From: an uncultured Clostridium sp.
GTDB taxonomy: Bacteria > Bacillota > Clostridia > Lachnospirales > Lachnospiraceae
Assembly (NCBI GenBank): GCA_900544905.1
Contig: UQXF01000039.1
Span: forward strand, 1-26,338
Direction of reading: 5' to 3'
Length of the DNA: 26,338 bases
The notes under the pieces were generated by a model. That model saw nothing but the letters and a program-made list of their open reading frames with translations, made no database searches and was not told where the DNA came from. Positions 7,211 to 15,377 of this stretch are shown in pieces; positions within the stretch are counted from its first letter, which is position 1; each line of letters starts with the position of its first letter. The position numbers were made by a program, and so were the translations under genes.

Positions 7211-8701
7211 TTATTCCGCCGTCACACCGGCAGCACCAACATACACATCTCCCGGCTTCATATCTTTTGTTACCTTGGCAATAACTTTGTCACCCTCATC
7301 AATGCCATCTATAACCTCATAATATTCATCTGAGTAAATTCCAATGGTAACATCCTTACGTTCAATCAAATTTTCCTTATTTACAACATACACAAAATCA
7401 CCATCGATATCCGTGTTTAATGCCTCATATGGAATCACCAGTGCCTGTTCTGATTTTCCAACAAAAATATATGCCTTTGCAGAGACCCCAATATAAATGT
7501 TATCATCGGGATTATCAATCAAAATTCTTCCCTTAATGGTTCCGCTGGTATTATTCCCCGTCATGGTCATATCACTGACTGCCACACGGCTGACATAATC
7601 TATCCTTCCCTCATATTCATTGCCAGCAATCACCACTCTCGCTCTCTGTCCTGTTGTGATGGAGCCCAAATCATCCTTGGAAATGGAAAATTCCACACCG
7701 ATGGAATCTGCATTAATAATTGTCATCAATGTCTGTGTCTCATTTGCGTAAGCACCCTTTACCACATCAATAGACTCCACAATCCCGTCAGCTGCTGCCG
7801 TAATTCCCGCCTCAGCCGCATCTAAGGATTCCTGTGCATCATCAATATTCATATCGGACAGCTGGTTGCTTGCACTAATCTGTGCTTTCGCACTGTCAGA
7901 CACTGTCACATCTTCATTTGCAGCAACAATGGATTCCTGTTGTGCCAGCTCCTCCTGCTTTGCAGCCAGCTTTTCATTCTGCTTTTGCAAATCGGAAGCT
8001 GCTTTTTTGTATGCTTTACTGTCCGCATCACTAAGTCCCTGTCCACCGGCTTCTTCTGTTACATCCACACTGTCATCACCGTTGTCCTTCACAGCATCCG
8101 TATTCCTGGCAGCTTCCATTTTTTCCTCATATTCTTCTACCTTTTTTGTCAAAGAGGCTATCTTTTTCTTAATATCATTTATCTCTTTTTTTAACGTCTT
8201 AATTCTCTTCTTCGCTTCACTTACCTTATCCGCTGCCTTGTTTGCCGCCTCATAGCTCTCATTTCCTGCTGCGCGCTCAGACTGTGCCTGAATTTTAACC
8301 TTAGTTAAATTATCCCCCAGCTCCGATGCATCATATGTAAGCAGTACATCTCCTTTGCTGACCGTCTGTCCAATCTCTACCTTTATATCCTCCACCTTTG
8401 CTGTAACCGGAGAGGTATATGCCTCCTTTGAAACTCCAACCACTGTCCCGGAGGTAGTAATTTCCTGCTCCACATCCTGTTTTACTACCTGAAATATGTC
8501 CTCATTTTGTGAAGCCATATTTCCCATAGCTTCCTGCATACCCTTTGAAACACTGCTAATCATTTTTCCAATAGCGATAAGCAGCAGTAAAATAGCCACA
8601 ATAACAATAATAATTATGATTGTCTTTTTCGATTTTTTCCTGTGCTTCTTTTCCTTTGGCTCTACAAGCTCCATTTCCATATTTTCCTTTTCTTTATTCA
8701 T
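7211..8701 (-). CDS. Efflux membrane-fusion/adaptor protein (MacA/HlyD-like)
   Basis: 496 residues. A lysine-rich cytoplasmic N-terminus is followed by one TM anchor at about 27-45 and no lipobox. Next come the first half of a barrel-sandwich domain (SPVTAKVEDIKVEIGQTVSKGDVLLTYD), a long charged coiled-coil (about residues 135-275, with EAKKRIKTLKKEINDIKKKI), the second lipoyl half (AAADGIVESIDVVKGAYANETQTLMTI), and beta-barrel and membrane-proximal domains. In Gram-negatives such adaptors bridge to TolC. Here, in a presumed monoderm, it more likely forms an extracytoplasmic conduit or chaperone on the MacB permease. Start supported by GGGAGGA before ATG; it lies 16 nt after the ATPase gene. 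Confidence 0.92.
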   Translation of the reverse strand: MNKEKENMEMELVEPKEKKHRKKSKKTIIIIIVIVAILLLLIAIGKMISSVSKGMQEAMGNMASQNEDIFQVVKQDVEQEITTSGTVVGVSKEAYTSPVTAKVEDIKVEIGQTVSKGDVLLTYDASELGDNLTKVKIQAQSERAAGNESYEAANKAADKVSEAKKRIKTLKKEINDIKKKIASLTKKVEEYEEKMEAARNTDAVKDNGDDSVDVTEEAGGQGLSDADSKAYKKAASDLQKQNEKLAAKQEELAQQESIVAANEDVTVSDSAKAQISASNQLSDMNIDDAQESLDAAEAGITAAADGIVESIDVVKGAYANETQTLMTIINADSIGVEFSISKDDLGSITTGQRARVVIAGNEYEGRIDYVSRVAVSDMTMTGNNTSGTIKGRILIDNPDDNIYIGVSAKAYIFVGKSEQALVIPYEALNTDIDGDFVYVVNKENLIERKDVTIGIYSDEYYEVIDGIDEGDKVIAKVTKDMKPGDVYVGAAGVTAE

Positions 8702-8717
8702 ATTATCCTCCCTGCCT

Positions 8718-9500
8718 CTATTCCCTGTTATCTTCAGACATAGCCCCGGAAATCTCTCGAAGCTCTATAGCTTCTTCTGTCTGTTCCGCCGGCTTTACTT
8801 TCTCTTCCTCCATATCTGCTTTTACCGTATCTGATTCAATCTTTCCATCCATGATTCGTACCACTCTCTTTGCATTAGCGGCAATCCCGTCATCATGGGT
8901 AATCAGTACAATCGTATTTCCCTGGTCGTTTAAGCCATCTAAAATTCTCATGATGTCTCTTGTGGATTTGGAATCCAGATTACCTGTGGGCTCATCTGCC
9001 AGGATTAGCGGTGGTGCCGCCGCGATGGCTCTTGCAATCGCCACACGCTGCTGCTGTCCTCCGGACATCTCTGCCGGTTTATGTTTCATCCGCTCCTCAA
9101 GCCCCACCTTTTGCAGTGCCTCGATTGCCAGCCTGCGGCGCCTGCTCTTTTCCACTCTGCGGTAAATAAGGGGCAGCTCCACATTTTCAAGAGCCGTTAA
9201 ATTCTGTATCAGATTAAAGCCCTGAAAAATAAAACCGATATCATTGTTCCTCACCTCTGACAATTCATTGTCAGACAGGCTGGAAACATCCTTTCCATTC
9301 AATATGTACGTTCCTTTTGTCGGTACATCGAGACAGCCCAGCATATTCATTAATGTAGATTTACCAGAGCCGGACTGTCCGATAATCGCAACAAATTCGC
9401 CCTCATCTACTGTGAGACTGACGCCATCCAGGGCACGTACCTCATTTTCACCGGGATTGTATATCTTGTACATATCCCGGACCTCAATTAAAGCACTCAT
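8718..9500 (-). CDS. MacB-type ABC transporter ATPase
   Basis: A 260-residue nucleotide-binding subunit. Walker A is GQSGSGKST (41-49), the Q-loop is FIFQGFNLI (about 90-98), the signature is MSGGQQQRVAIARA (145-158), Walker B is LILADEPTGNLDS and the switch histidine is in LITHD (about 202). It belongs to the LolD/MacB group by the FQGFNLI and DEPTGNLDS pattern. The acidic tail of about 35 residues (225-260) is longer than the usual family end. The open frame runs upstream to 9572, but ATG 9500 follows GAGAGGA and matches the family start (MSALIEVRDMYKIY). First gene of the efflux operon, about 95 nt downstream of the predicted promoter. Confidence 0.94.
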   Translation of the reverse strand: MSALIEVRDMYKIYNPGENEVRALDGVSLTVDEGEFVAIIGQSGSGKSTLMNMLGCLDVPTKGTYILNGKDVSSLSDNELSEVRNNDIGFIFQGFNLIQNLTALENVELPLIYRRVEKSRRRRLAIEALQKVGLEERMKHKPAEMSGGQQQRVAIARAIAAAPPLILADEPTGNLDSKSTRDIMRILDGLNDQGNTIVLITHDDGIAANAKRVVRIMDGKIESDTVKADMEEEKVKPAEQTEEAIELREISGAMSEDNRE

Positions 9501-9597
9501 ATCTTCCTCTCTACTTCTCCCTTCCTCAAACCATATCTTCGCAATATCAGCCACGCTTCTGTGGCACTCCATGTATCTTTATGATTAGGTTTGTTTG

Positions 9598-9645
9598 TAC
9601 TGTTGTAATAATACAACAGTATTTTCCATCTTGCAAGATGGAAAA
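9598..9645 (-). promoter_or_regulatory. Promoter of the efflux operon embedded in two adjacent palindromes
   Basis: Minus-strand TTGCAA (9631-9636), a 17-nt spacer and TATTAT (9608-9613) form a good promoter. The -10 lies in a perfect inverted repeat with 10-nt arms TACTGTTGTA and TACAACAGTA (9598-9621, 4-nt centre). The -35 is the exact centre of a perfect 24-nt palindrome (TTTTCCATCTTG plus its complement, 9622-9645). Dyads over both hexamers are typical of repressor operators (TetR, MarR or GntR type). No such regulator gene is adjacent. Confidence 0.7.
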
Positions 9646-9685
9646 ACCGTTTTTATTTCTTAAAATTTTCTTAAGTATGACATGC

Positions 9686-9728
9686 AAAAGCCCCTGCTCT
9701 GACCTTTTGGTGTCAAAGCAGGGACTTT
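9686..9728 (-). terminator. Rho-independent terminator after nfo
   Basis: Starting 3 nt after the nfo stop, minus-strand AAAGTCCCTGCTTTGAC pairs with GTCAGAGCAGGGGCTTTT through a long GC-containing stem, ending in UUUU. It closes the rnhA-to-nfo run of genes and separates it from the efflux operon. Confidence 0.8.
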
Positions 9729-9730
9729 GT

Positions 9731-10627
9731 CTATTCCAAAATCTTTTTCTGAAGAGATAAATCAAAAACCCCCGACCGTATCATTGCAATCTCATGTTTA
9801 TATGGCGCATAGGATTTCTTCGGATTTTCAGAATCTTTTATATATGGTGTCTCCAGAATCTTGGGAACCTCCGTAAAATCCTTATGGTTCATAATATACA
9901 TCAATGCATCAAAACCAATCTTCCCAAAGCCAAAATTCTCGTGCCTGTCCTTGGCTGCTCCTGGAACATTTTTACTGTCATTCATATGAAATACCGCAAT
10001 CTGCTCCCTGCCAATCAGCTTGTCAAAGTCTTCCATCACACCGTCAAAATCGTGAATAATATCGTAACCGGCATCGCTGGTATGACATGTGTCAAAGCAC
10101 ACCCGAAGCTTATCATTATAAATGACCTTGTCATAAATCATCGCCAGCTCTTCAAAAGACCTTCCAATCTCACTGCCTTTCCCTGCCATGGTCTCCAATG
10201 CAATATGAACCTTGGTATCCCTTGTGAGAACAGAATTGATACCCTTCGCAATCTGCTCTACTCCAGCCTCAACTCCCTCCCCCACATGGGAACCGGGATG
10301 CAGCACCAGTGTTTCGGAACCCATTGCCTCCGCCCTGGCAAGCTCCAGCTCCAGAAATTCCACTGCAATTTCAAAGGTTTCCGGCTTTATCCGGTTTGCC
10401 AGATTGATGATATAGGGTGCATGTACTACAAATTCCTCTATTCCATGCTCTTTCATCAATGCCTGTGCCTCTTCTATCCGAAGCTCTGATATATCCTTCC
10501 GCTTCGTATTCTGGGGAGCCCCCGTATACAGCATAAAGGTGTTTGCCCCAAATCCGATGGCTTCCTTTACCGAGCCCAACATCATTTCCTTTCCACTCAT
10601 CCCCACATGGCATCCCAGCTTTAACAT
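9731..10627 (-). CDS. nfo: Endonuclease IV (AP endonuclease)
   Basis: A 298-residue zinc-dependent AP endonuclease that cleaves 5' of abasic sites in base excision repair. Metal-ligand motifs are all present: VVHAPY (about 67-72), LVLHPGSH, ALETMAGKGSEIG, CFDTCHTSDAGYD, VFHMNDSKN, KDRHENFGFG and ILETPY. It begins MLKLGCHVGMSG, and its ATG overlaps the TAA of the exonuclease III gene by 7 nt, so translation is probably coupled. Length and motifs are normal for the family. Last gene before a terminator. Confidence 0.96.
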   Translation of the reverse strand: MLKLGCHVGMSGKEMMLGSVKEAIGFGANTFMLYTGAPQNTKRKDISELRIEEAQALMKEHGIEEFVVHAPYIINLANRIKPETFEIAVEFLELELARAEAMGSETLVLHPGSHVGEGVEAGVEQIAKGINSVLTRDTKVHIALETMAGKGSEIGRSFEELAMIYDKVIYNDKLRVCFDTCHTSDAGYDIIHDFDGVMEDFDKLIGREQIAVFHMNDSKNVPGAAKDRHENFGFGKIGFDALMYIMNHKDFTEVPKILETPYIKDSENPKKSYAPYKHEIAMIRSGVFDLSLQKKILE

Positions 10628-11376
10628 GTCAAATCTACCTCCACCGGACAGTGGTCTGAGCCCATTACGTCTGTCAGTATTTTCGCATCCTGTAATTTAT
10701 CCTTCAAACATTCTGACACAAGAAAATAATCTATCCGCCATCCTGCGTTCTTCTCCCGCGCCTTAAACCGGTAAGACCACCAGGAATAAATACCCTCCTG
10801 CTCCGGATAAAAATAACGGAATGTATCCACGAAGCCGCTTTCCAGAAGCATGCTGAATTTTTGTCTCTCCTCATCCGTAAAGCCTGCGTTTCTGCGGTTT
10901 GTCTTCGGATTCTTCAAATCAATCTCTTTGTGTGCCACATTCATGTCCCCACAGACAATCACCGGCTTTATCTTCTCCAGCCCTTTCAGATATGCTAAAA
11001 ATGCATCCTCCCACGCCATACGGTAGTCAAGACGTGCCAGCTCATTCTGGGAATTCGGGGTATACACCGTCACCATATAAAAATTTTCAAATTCCAGGGT
11101 AATTACACGCCCTTCTTTGTCATGCTCCGGGATTCCCATTCCGTTTACCACAGACAGGGGTTCCTTTTTTGTAAAGACAGCTGTTCCGGAATAGCCTTTT
11201 TTCTCCGCATAATTCCAATACTGATAATAGCCGGGCAAATCCAGCTCCAGCTGTCCTGCCTGCATTTTCGACTCCTGGATACAGAAAATATCTGCATCCG
11301 CCTCTTTAAAAAATTCCAGAAATCCCTTGCCTACACAGGCCCGGATTCCATTTATATTCCAGGAAATTAATTTCAT
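10621..11376 (-). CDS. exoA: Exodeoxyribonuclease III (AP endonuclease)
   Basis: 251 residues of the ExoIII/APE1 family, magnesium-dependent AP endonuclease and 3' exonuclease or phosphodiesterase. Catalytic motifs: SWNINGIRA (N7), CIQESK (E35), VTVYTPNSQ (tyrosine), CGDMNVAH (Asp/Asn pair), WRIDYFLVS and SDHCPVEVDL (terminal Asp-His). The start has AGGAGC seven nt before ATG. It lies 47 nt downstream of the cellulase gene with no terminator between, and overlaps nfo by 7 nt. The two structurally unrelated AP endonucleases are thus made from one message. Confidence 0.96.
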   Translation of the reverse strand: MKLISWNINGIRACVGKGFLEFFKEADADIFCIQESKMQAGQLELDLPGYYQYWNYAEKKGYSGTAVFTKKEPLSVVNGMGIPEHDKEGRVITLEFENFYMVTVYTPNSQNELARLDYRMAWEDAFLAYLKGLEKIKPVIVCGDMNVAHKEIDLKNPKTNRRNAGFTDEERQKFSMLLESGFVDTFRYFYPEQEGIYSWWSYRFKAREKNAGWRIDYFLVSECLKDKLQDAKILTDVMGSDHCPVEVDLTC

Positions 11377-11423
11377 GTCCGCTCCTTCCCGACGCCGTTA
11401 AAATCATTTCTTCTATACCATTT

Positions 11424-13712
11424 TTACTTTTCCATTGCCGCCATCAGATAAATAAGTGGTGAATTCCAATAAATCGTAACCTCATTGCAGGAAAAGCTCT
11501 GCGCATTATCTGCATAGCATTTTGCCGCCGGTGTTTCCGTAAATACGGCTTTTGCATAAGGGTCCTCTAAATTGCTGTCCGGTCCCCCCACAAGCATTCC
11601 CGGCATGCATTTTTCAAGCACCTGGGACGGTCTGTGATGTGGTGCATTCGGACACAGGGTTCCGGCTCCGGTTACAAAACAATATCCCGTTGCATTGACA
11701 CCAAACAGGTAATTTAAATGCGTCTTTCCATAGGTTATATATTCCTCATTTGGCTGGATTTCATCCGCCATGCAAAGAAGCATGCCGCTGTTGGCGATTC
11801 CCATATTAGAACCCCATTCGTATGTGTCTTCCTTATTGACAAAATATGCGTTTTCCTTGCTGGTTTTTACCACCTCTTCAACTGCTTTGAAAAAGCCATT
11901 TTCAATATCCTTTCTCAGATTGCTGCTGTCAGCCTTTAACGCCTCTGTAGTCAATGCGGCATAAGCGCCATAGCCTCCTACATCTGCCCAGCCTAAGCCT
12001 CCAAAATTCTCCACCTTATCTAAGGCCTCTGCCATGCCATCCTTATAGATATTATCTTCTGTTGCTTTATACAGCTCTGCGGATGCCCAGAAATACTCAT
12101 CCTTACTGTTTCCGTCTGCATATTCACCTGTTACCACGTCTTCCGGATTCTGGAAGCCTCTCTCATCCTTATGCGCCTCGTAATATGACCACGCTTTCTT
12201 TGCAGCCTCCAGACAGGTAGCTCCAAATGCCGCATACTCACCTTCGCCATCCCGGCTATAGATTCTTCCCGCCATTGCCATCACTGCGGCAAAATCTGCT
12301 GTTGCTGTTTTGGAAATCGGACAGACAATCAGTTCATCCGTTTCCTCCTGTGGCATCACCGTCTCCGGAAATACTTTACAGGTTACCTTATGGTATACAC
12401 CACCGCTGCTGGCCTGCATTTTTAACATCCAGTCCAGCTCATACTTTGCTTCCTGCAGGGCATCATTTATGCCATCTCCACTTTCCGGAATTCCACAGTC
12501 ATCCGAAAAGGCTGCCGGATTTTTTTCATATGCCAGCAGTAAATCTGCCACCGCCTTGGCTCCTGATACCACATATCTTCCGTAATCACCGGCATCATGC
12601 CAGCCGCCACTCACATCAATCTGGTCACTGGTGCCATAAATGGTTGCTTTCGTCCCATGACATGCAGGATGTGCAAAATCTCCTGCCAGCTCCCCGTCAA
12701 GCTCCATGCCACAGCGCTGTAAATACAGCATTTTCACCACATTTTTAAAGGTCTCATCATATACCTTTTCCCCAATGGTAAAGGCTGCTGACTCCTCACC
12801 CTTTTTCGTCACAATCTTATAACTGCCTTCCTTATTCAGCTTTGAAAAATCTCCGGTACAATTCTGCTCGCCAGCCGACGGATTTGCCTGCGGCTCCGTC
12901 ATAGTTCCCTCAAAAACAGATTCACCGGTATTTACATCCACCACCGTAAATGTAGTATCATCCTCATCCAAATCTGCAAAGACAACTGTTTTCGTATCAT
13001 CCTTTTTATATCCAAGCTGGTTAACCTTTGCCTTTGGCACTTCCACTGTCTCCGCAGCCTCCACTGCCTCAGAGGCGTCCATAACCTCCAGTGAAAGATT
13101 ATCTAACATTACAGAATGTTCTCCTATACTCTCAGAATCCATACCTGCCTCCTGCATAGAATTCATATAACCCATATTAAAGCAAAGACGCGGTGCCGGG
13201 TCTGATGCCTCCTCCATGGTAAACTGTGCAGAGACATGCTGCACCTCCTCCGTCACGCTTACAGTCTCCGCATGATACGCATGATAATCGCCGCCGTTTA
13301 TCTGGATTCTCCATTCAATCTCCCTATCCATCGTACCATGTATATCAAAGGAAAATTGATACACCGTTCCCTCTGTCATCTCAAAGCCATCATAATAGAG
13401 CTGCACACCATGCTCCACATTTCCCACCTTCGTGATATCCAGCTGAAGCTCTCCGTCACTGTTGACATTCATTGAACAGCTGCCGCCATTGGTATATGTC
13501 TCAAACTTGTCCGTGCCCTCGGAGAAATCACCATTTTGTATTAAGTTTCCCTGTACTTCCTCCTCCGTGTCTTCCTCTTCAGCCAGTTCCGTTGTAATTT
13601 CAGTTGTCCCTTCTGCTTCTGTAGCTTCCTCCTGCTTACCGTTACATCCAGCCAGACTTAATGTCATAGCCATAACCAGCAGTATACCGGTAACTCTTTT
13701 CCACTTTTTCAT
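11424..13712 (-). CDS. Surface lipoprotein GH9 endoglucanase with N-terminal CBM4-like domain
   Basis: 762 residues. A signal peptide ends in lipobox LSLAGC (C23), followed by an acidic Glu/Thr linker (about 27-55). A CBM4-like beta-sandwich begins NLIQNGDFSEGTDKF (about 56-211). An Ig-like domain typical of one GH9 subgroup starts KVNQLGYKKDDTK (about 229-313). The (alpha/alpha)6 catalytic module covers about 318-760. Catalytic residues are visible: GGWHDAGDYGRYV (D373, D376), CPNAPHHRPS (H692 region) and SFSCNEVTIYWNSPLIYL (proton donor E744). It should hydrolyse beta-1,4-glucan at the cell surface, attached by lipid rather than a cellulosome dockerin, which I do not see. Ribosome binding site GGGAGG. 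Its neighbours are nucleic-acid enzymes, not sugar transporters, which is unusual. Confidence 0.95.
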   Translation of the reverse strand: MKKWKRVTGILLVMAMTLSLAGCNGKQEEATEAEGTTEITTELAEEEDTEEEVQGNLIQNGDFSEGTDKFETYTNGGSCSMNVNSDGELQLDITKVGNVEHGVQLYYDGFEMTEGTVYQFSFDIHGTMDREIEWRIQINGGDYHAYHAETVSVTEEVQHVSAQFTMEEASDPAPRLCFNMGYMNSMQEAGMDSESIGEHSVMLDNLSLEVMDASEAVEAAETVEVPKAKVNQLGYKKDDTKTVVFADLDEDDTTFTVVDVNTGESVFEGTMTEPQANPSAGEQNCTGDFSKLNKEGSYKIVTKKGEESAAFTIGEKVYDETFKNVVKMLYLQRCGMELDGELAGDFAHPACHGTKATIYGTSDQIDVSGGWHDAGDYGRYVVSGAKAVADLLLAYEKNPAAFSDDCGIPESGDGINDALQEAKYELDWMLKMQASSGGVYHKVTCKVFPETVMPQEETDELIVCPISKTATADFAAVMAMAGRIYSRDGEGEYAAFGATCLEAAKKAWSYYEAHKDERGFQNPEDVVTGEYADGNSKDEYFWASAELYKATEDNIYKDGMAEALDKVENFGGLGWADVGGYGAYAALTTEALKADSSNLRKDIENGFFKAVEEVVKTSKENAYFVNKEDTYEWGSNMGIANSGMLLCMADEIQPNEEYITYGKTHLNYLFGVNATGYCFVTGAGTLCPNAPHHRPSQVLEKCMPGMLVGGPDSNLEDPYAKAVFTETPAAKCYADNAQSFSCNEVTIYWNSPLIYLMAAMEK

Positions 13713-13758
13713 TCTTTCATACCTCCCGCTTACATTTAATTATTTATCAGGCAATTAT

Positions 13759-14463
13759 CTATTCTCCGGTAACAATCGCTACTGTGGCAGACGTGCCCAG
13801 CCTGTCCGCTCCAGCCGCAATCATCGCTCTGGCAGCAGCAGTATCCCGGATTCCCCCGGATGCCTTTACCCTGACTCTCTTATGGGTAACGCCGGTCTCC
13901 TTTTCCAGAGCGGCGGTTTTGGCATCCACTGTCCTGCGCATCAATGCCACATCCTCCGCTGTAGCGCCACCGGTACTAAAACCTGTGGATGTCTTGACAA
14001 AATCTGCACCTGCTTCCACAGCAGTCTCACATGCCTTAACCTTTTCACTTTCTGTCAGGAGACAGGTTTCAATAATCACCTTTAATACCACATCTCTTCC
14101 CATGGTATTATTTTTACAGACTTCCTTTACCTCTTCTATATCCTTTCTCACAAAATCCCAGTCGTTATCCTTTACTGCGCCGACATTGATTACCATGTCA
14201 ATTTCGGTTGCTCCGTCCTCAATCGCTGTCAATGTCTCCAGCTTTTTAGCCATGGTGCTCATTGCGCCCAAAGGAAATCCAACTACTGTACAGACTTCGA
14301 TATCCGTATCCAGTAAAAGATTGGAAACCTGCTTCGTCCTTCCACTGTTGACACAAACCGATGCAAAATTATACTGTACCGCCTCTTTGCAGATTCGGTT
14401 CACATCCTCCTCACTGGCATCCGCCTTTAAAATTGTGTGGTCAAAATATTTGTTAAATTCCAT
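13759..14463 (-). CDS. deoC: Deoxyribose-phosphate aldolase
   Basis: A 234-residue class I aldolase that splits 2-deoxyribose-5-phosphate into glyceraldehyde-3-phosphate and acetaldehyde, in deoxynucleoside catabolism. Active-site residues: D89 in TEIDMVINVG, Schiff-base lysine K157 in DFVKTSTGF, and K200 in VRVKASGGIRD. Also ASVCVN near the start and AGADRLGTS near the end bind phosphate. The ATG begins directly after the TAA of rnhA with no gap, and its AAGGAG site lies inside the rnhA tail, so the two are co-translated. The cellulase gene follows after 46 nt. Confidence 0.97.
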   Translation of the reverse strand: MEFNKYFDHTILKADASEEDVNRICKEAVQYNFASVCVNSGRTKQVSNLLLDTDIEVCTVVGFPLGAMSTMAKKLETLTAIEDGATEIDMVINVGAVKDNDWDFVRKDIEEVKEVCKNNTMGRDVVLKVIIETCLLTESEKVKACETAVEAGADFVKTSTGFSTGGATAEDVALMRRTVDAKTAALEKETGVTHKRVRVKASGGIRDTAAARAMIAAGADRLGTSATVAIVTGE

Positions 14464-15111
14464 TTATTTCTCCTTTTCTATCCCCAGGGCTTCCTTTGCC
14501 AGCTGGTCTGCCAGTTCATTATACTCTACTCCGGTATGGGCTGCCACCTTTTGAAAAGAAATTGCGATTTTTTCTCTTTTTTCTGCGATAAAAGCCTTAT
14601 AGCGCTGGGTTCCCGGTTTATTTGCCCGCCAGCTTCCATCTGCCCACCTCTCAATTCCCTCATAATCATAATAAACGGTAACCGCCTGATAACCGTGTTC
14701 CAGTGCCCAGAGGACTGCCTGTTCACTTCCGAGAATTTCCCCTGCCACATTCCGCATTGCCACATAGTCTTCTTCCACTCCGCTTCCCTTAAGCGTAACA
14801 ACCTCATCCGGCAGCACCAGGACGCAGCCATATGCATAACGAAGCTGGCTGTGGTCGTAGCTTCCGTCCACATAAGCAACCAGATGTGTATCCGTACTAA
14901 CGGGCTGCTCGTTCACCTCTTCAACGGTTTCAGTCTCCTGCCTGGTCTGTTTAACTCCCGCATTTTTTATAAATTCCTCCGCCTCCACCAGATTTGAAAA
15001 TCCCTTATACACAGGTCCCGGAAAATGTTCTACCTGTGCCTTACAGTCTTCCCACGTAAAATAGATTCCCGGTGTTTTTCCTCTTGCCACCGCATAATAT
15101 TTTTTTGCCAT
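14464..15111 (-). CDS. rnhA: Ribonuclease HI with N-terminal viroplasmin-like domain
   Basis: 215 residues. The N-terminal domain (MAKKYYAVARGKTPGIYFTW...CKAQVEHFPGPVYKGF...EAEEFI, residues 1-50) is the RNase H1 hybrid-binding/viroplasmin module that holds RNA-DNA duplex. The catalytic domain (about 75-212) shows D82 in VAYVDGSYD, E125 in NVAGEILG, D149 in YYDYEGIERW and D202 in NELADQLAKEA. It removes RNA from RNA-DNA hybrids. An in-frame ATG exists upstream (15156), but ATG 15111 has GGAGAG at good spacing and is the family start. It lies about 80 nt downstream of an orphan terminator hairpin, so its expression may be controlled by attenuation. Confidence 0.95.
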   Translation of the reverse strand: MAKKYYAVARGKTPGIYFTWEDCKAQVEHFPGPVYKGFSNLVEAEEFIKNAGVKQTRQETETVEEVNEQPVSTDTHLVAYVDGSYDHSQLRYAYGCVLVLPDEVVTLKGSGVEEDYVAMRNVAGEILGSEQAVLWALEHGYQAVTVYYDYEGIERWADGSWRANKPGTQRYKAFIAEKREKIAISFQKVAAHTGVEYNELADQLAKEALGIEKEK

Positions 15112-15190
15112 ACTTCTCTCCAAATCAATTCTCTTATAATATTGTAAGTTTAGCAATAAATACGGAAATTGTAAATAAATATCTATTCAG

Positions 15191-15231
15191 AAAAAAAGTA
15201 ACCCCGGACATTCAAAGCTGCCCGGGGCTAC
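15191..15231 (-). terminator. Strong intrinsic terminator upstream of rnhA
   Basis: In the minus-strand RNA a continuous 10-bp stem (GUAGCCCCGG with CCGGGGUUAC, one G-U pair; arms 15222-15231 and 15198-15207) is followed immediately by seven U (15191-15197). No minus-strand coding gene lies upstream, so it ends a small RNA or attenuates the rnhA transcript. Confidence 0.85.
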
Positions 15232-15326
15232 GAAAAGGGGAAGTAAAATCCTTCTAAAAGGAAGGGGGGATTTATTTACGCTTTAAGAATACTGTATTAT
15301 GCTTGTATTTTCTATCAGTTTTAAGT
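15191..15326 (-). ncRNA. Candidate small RNA or attenuated leader, about 135 nt
   Basis: The predicted RNA runs from just after the extended -10 element (15332-15340) to the U-run of the terminator (15191). The gap from rnhA to the AraC gene has no other minus-strand gene. Two pyrimidine tracts, UCCCCCCUUCC (rc of about 15259-15269) and CUUCCCC (about 15237-15243), flank a small hairpin UCCUU/AAGGA and precede the terminator stem. C-rich loops of this type in Firmicutes sRNAs can pair with Shine-Dalgarno sequences. The alternative is a cis-acting leader of rnhA-deoC. I do not recognise a known RNA family. Confidence 0.5.
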
Positions 15327-15331
15327 ATAAT

Positions 15332-15340
15332 ATTATAACA
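15332..15340 (-). promoter_or_regulatory. Extended -10 promoter for the candidate small RNA/rnhA leader
   Basis: The minus strand reads TGTTATAAT, matching the extended -10 consensus TGnTATAAT. The -35 position 17 nt upstream is a T-run rather than TTGACA, which extended -10 promoters tolerate. It is the only promoter-like sequence I find for the rnhA-to-nfo group. Confidence 0.55.
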
Positions 15341-15377
15341 ATCCTGCATTCCACAAAAAAATTCAGCAATAAAATCC

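Noticed and set aside
12227..12748. Plus-strand open frames within the cellulase region
   Set aside because: Pro/His/Leu-rich shadows opposite the GH9 catalytic domain, whose motifs are intact.
13784..14554. Plus-strand open frame of 256 codons
   Set aside because: Antisense shadow of deoC and the end of rnhA. Low-complexity Ser/Val-rich translation, no ribosome binding site.
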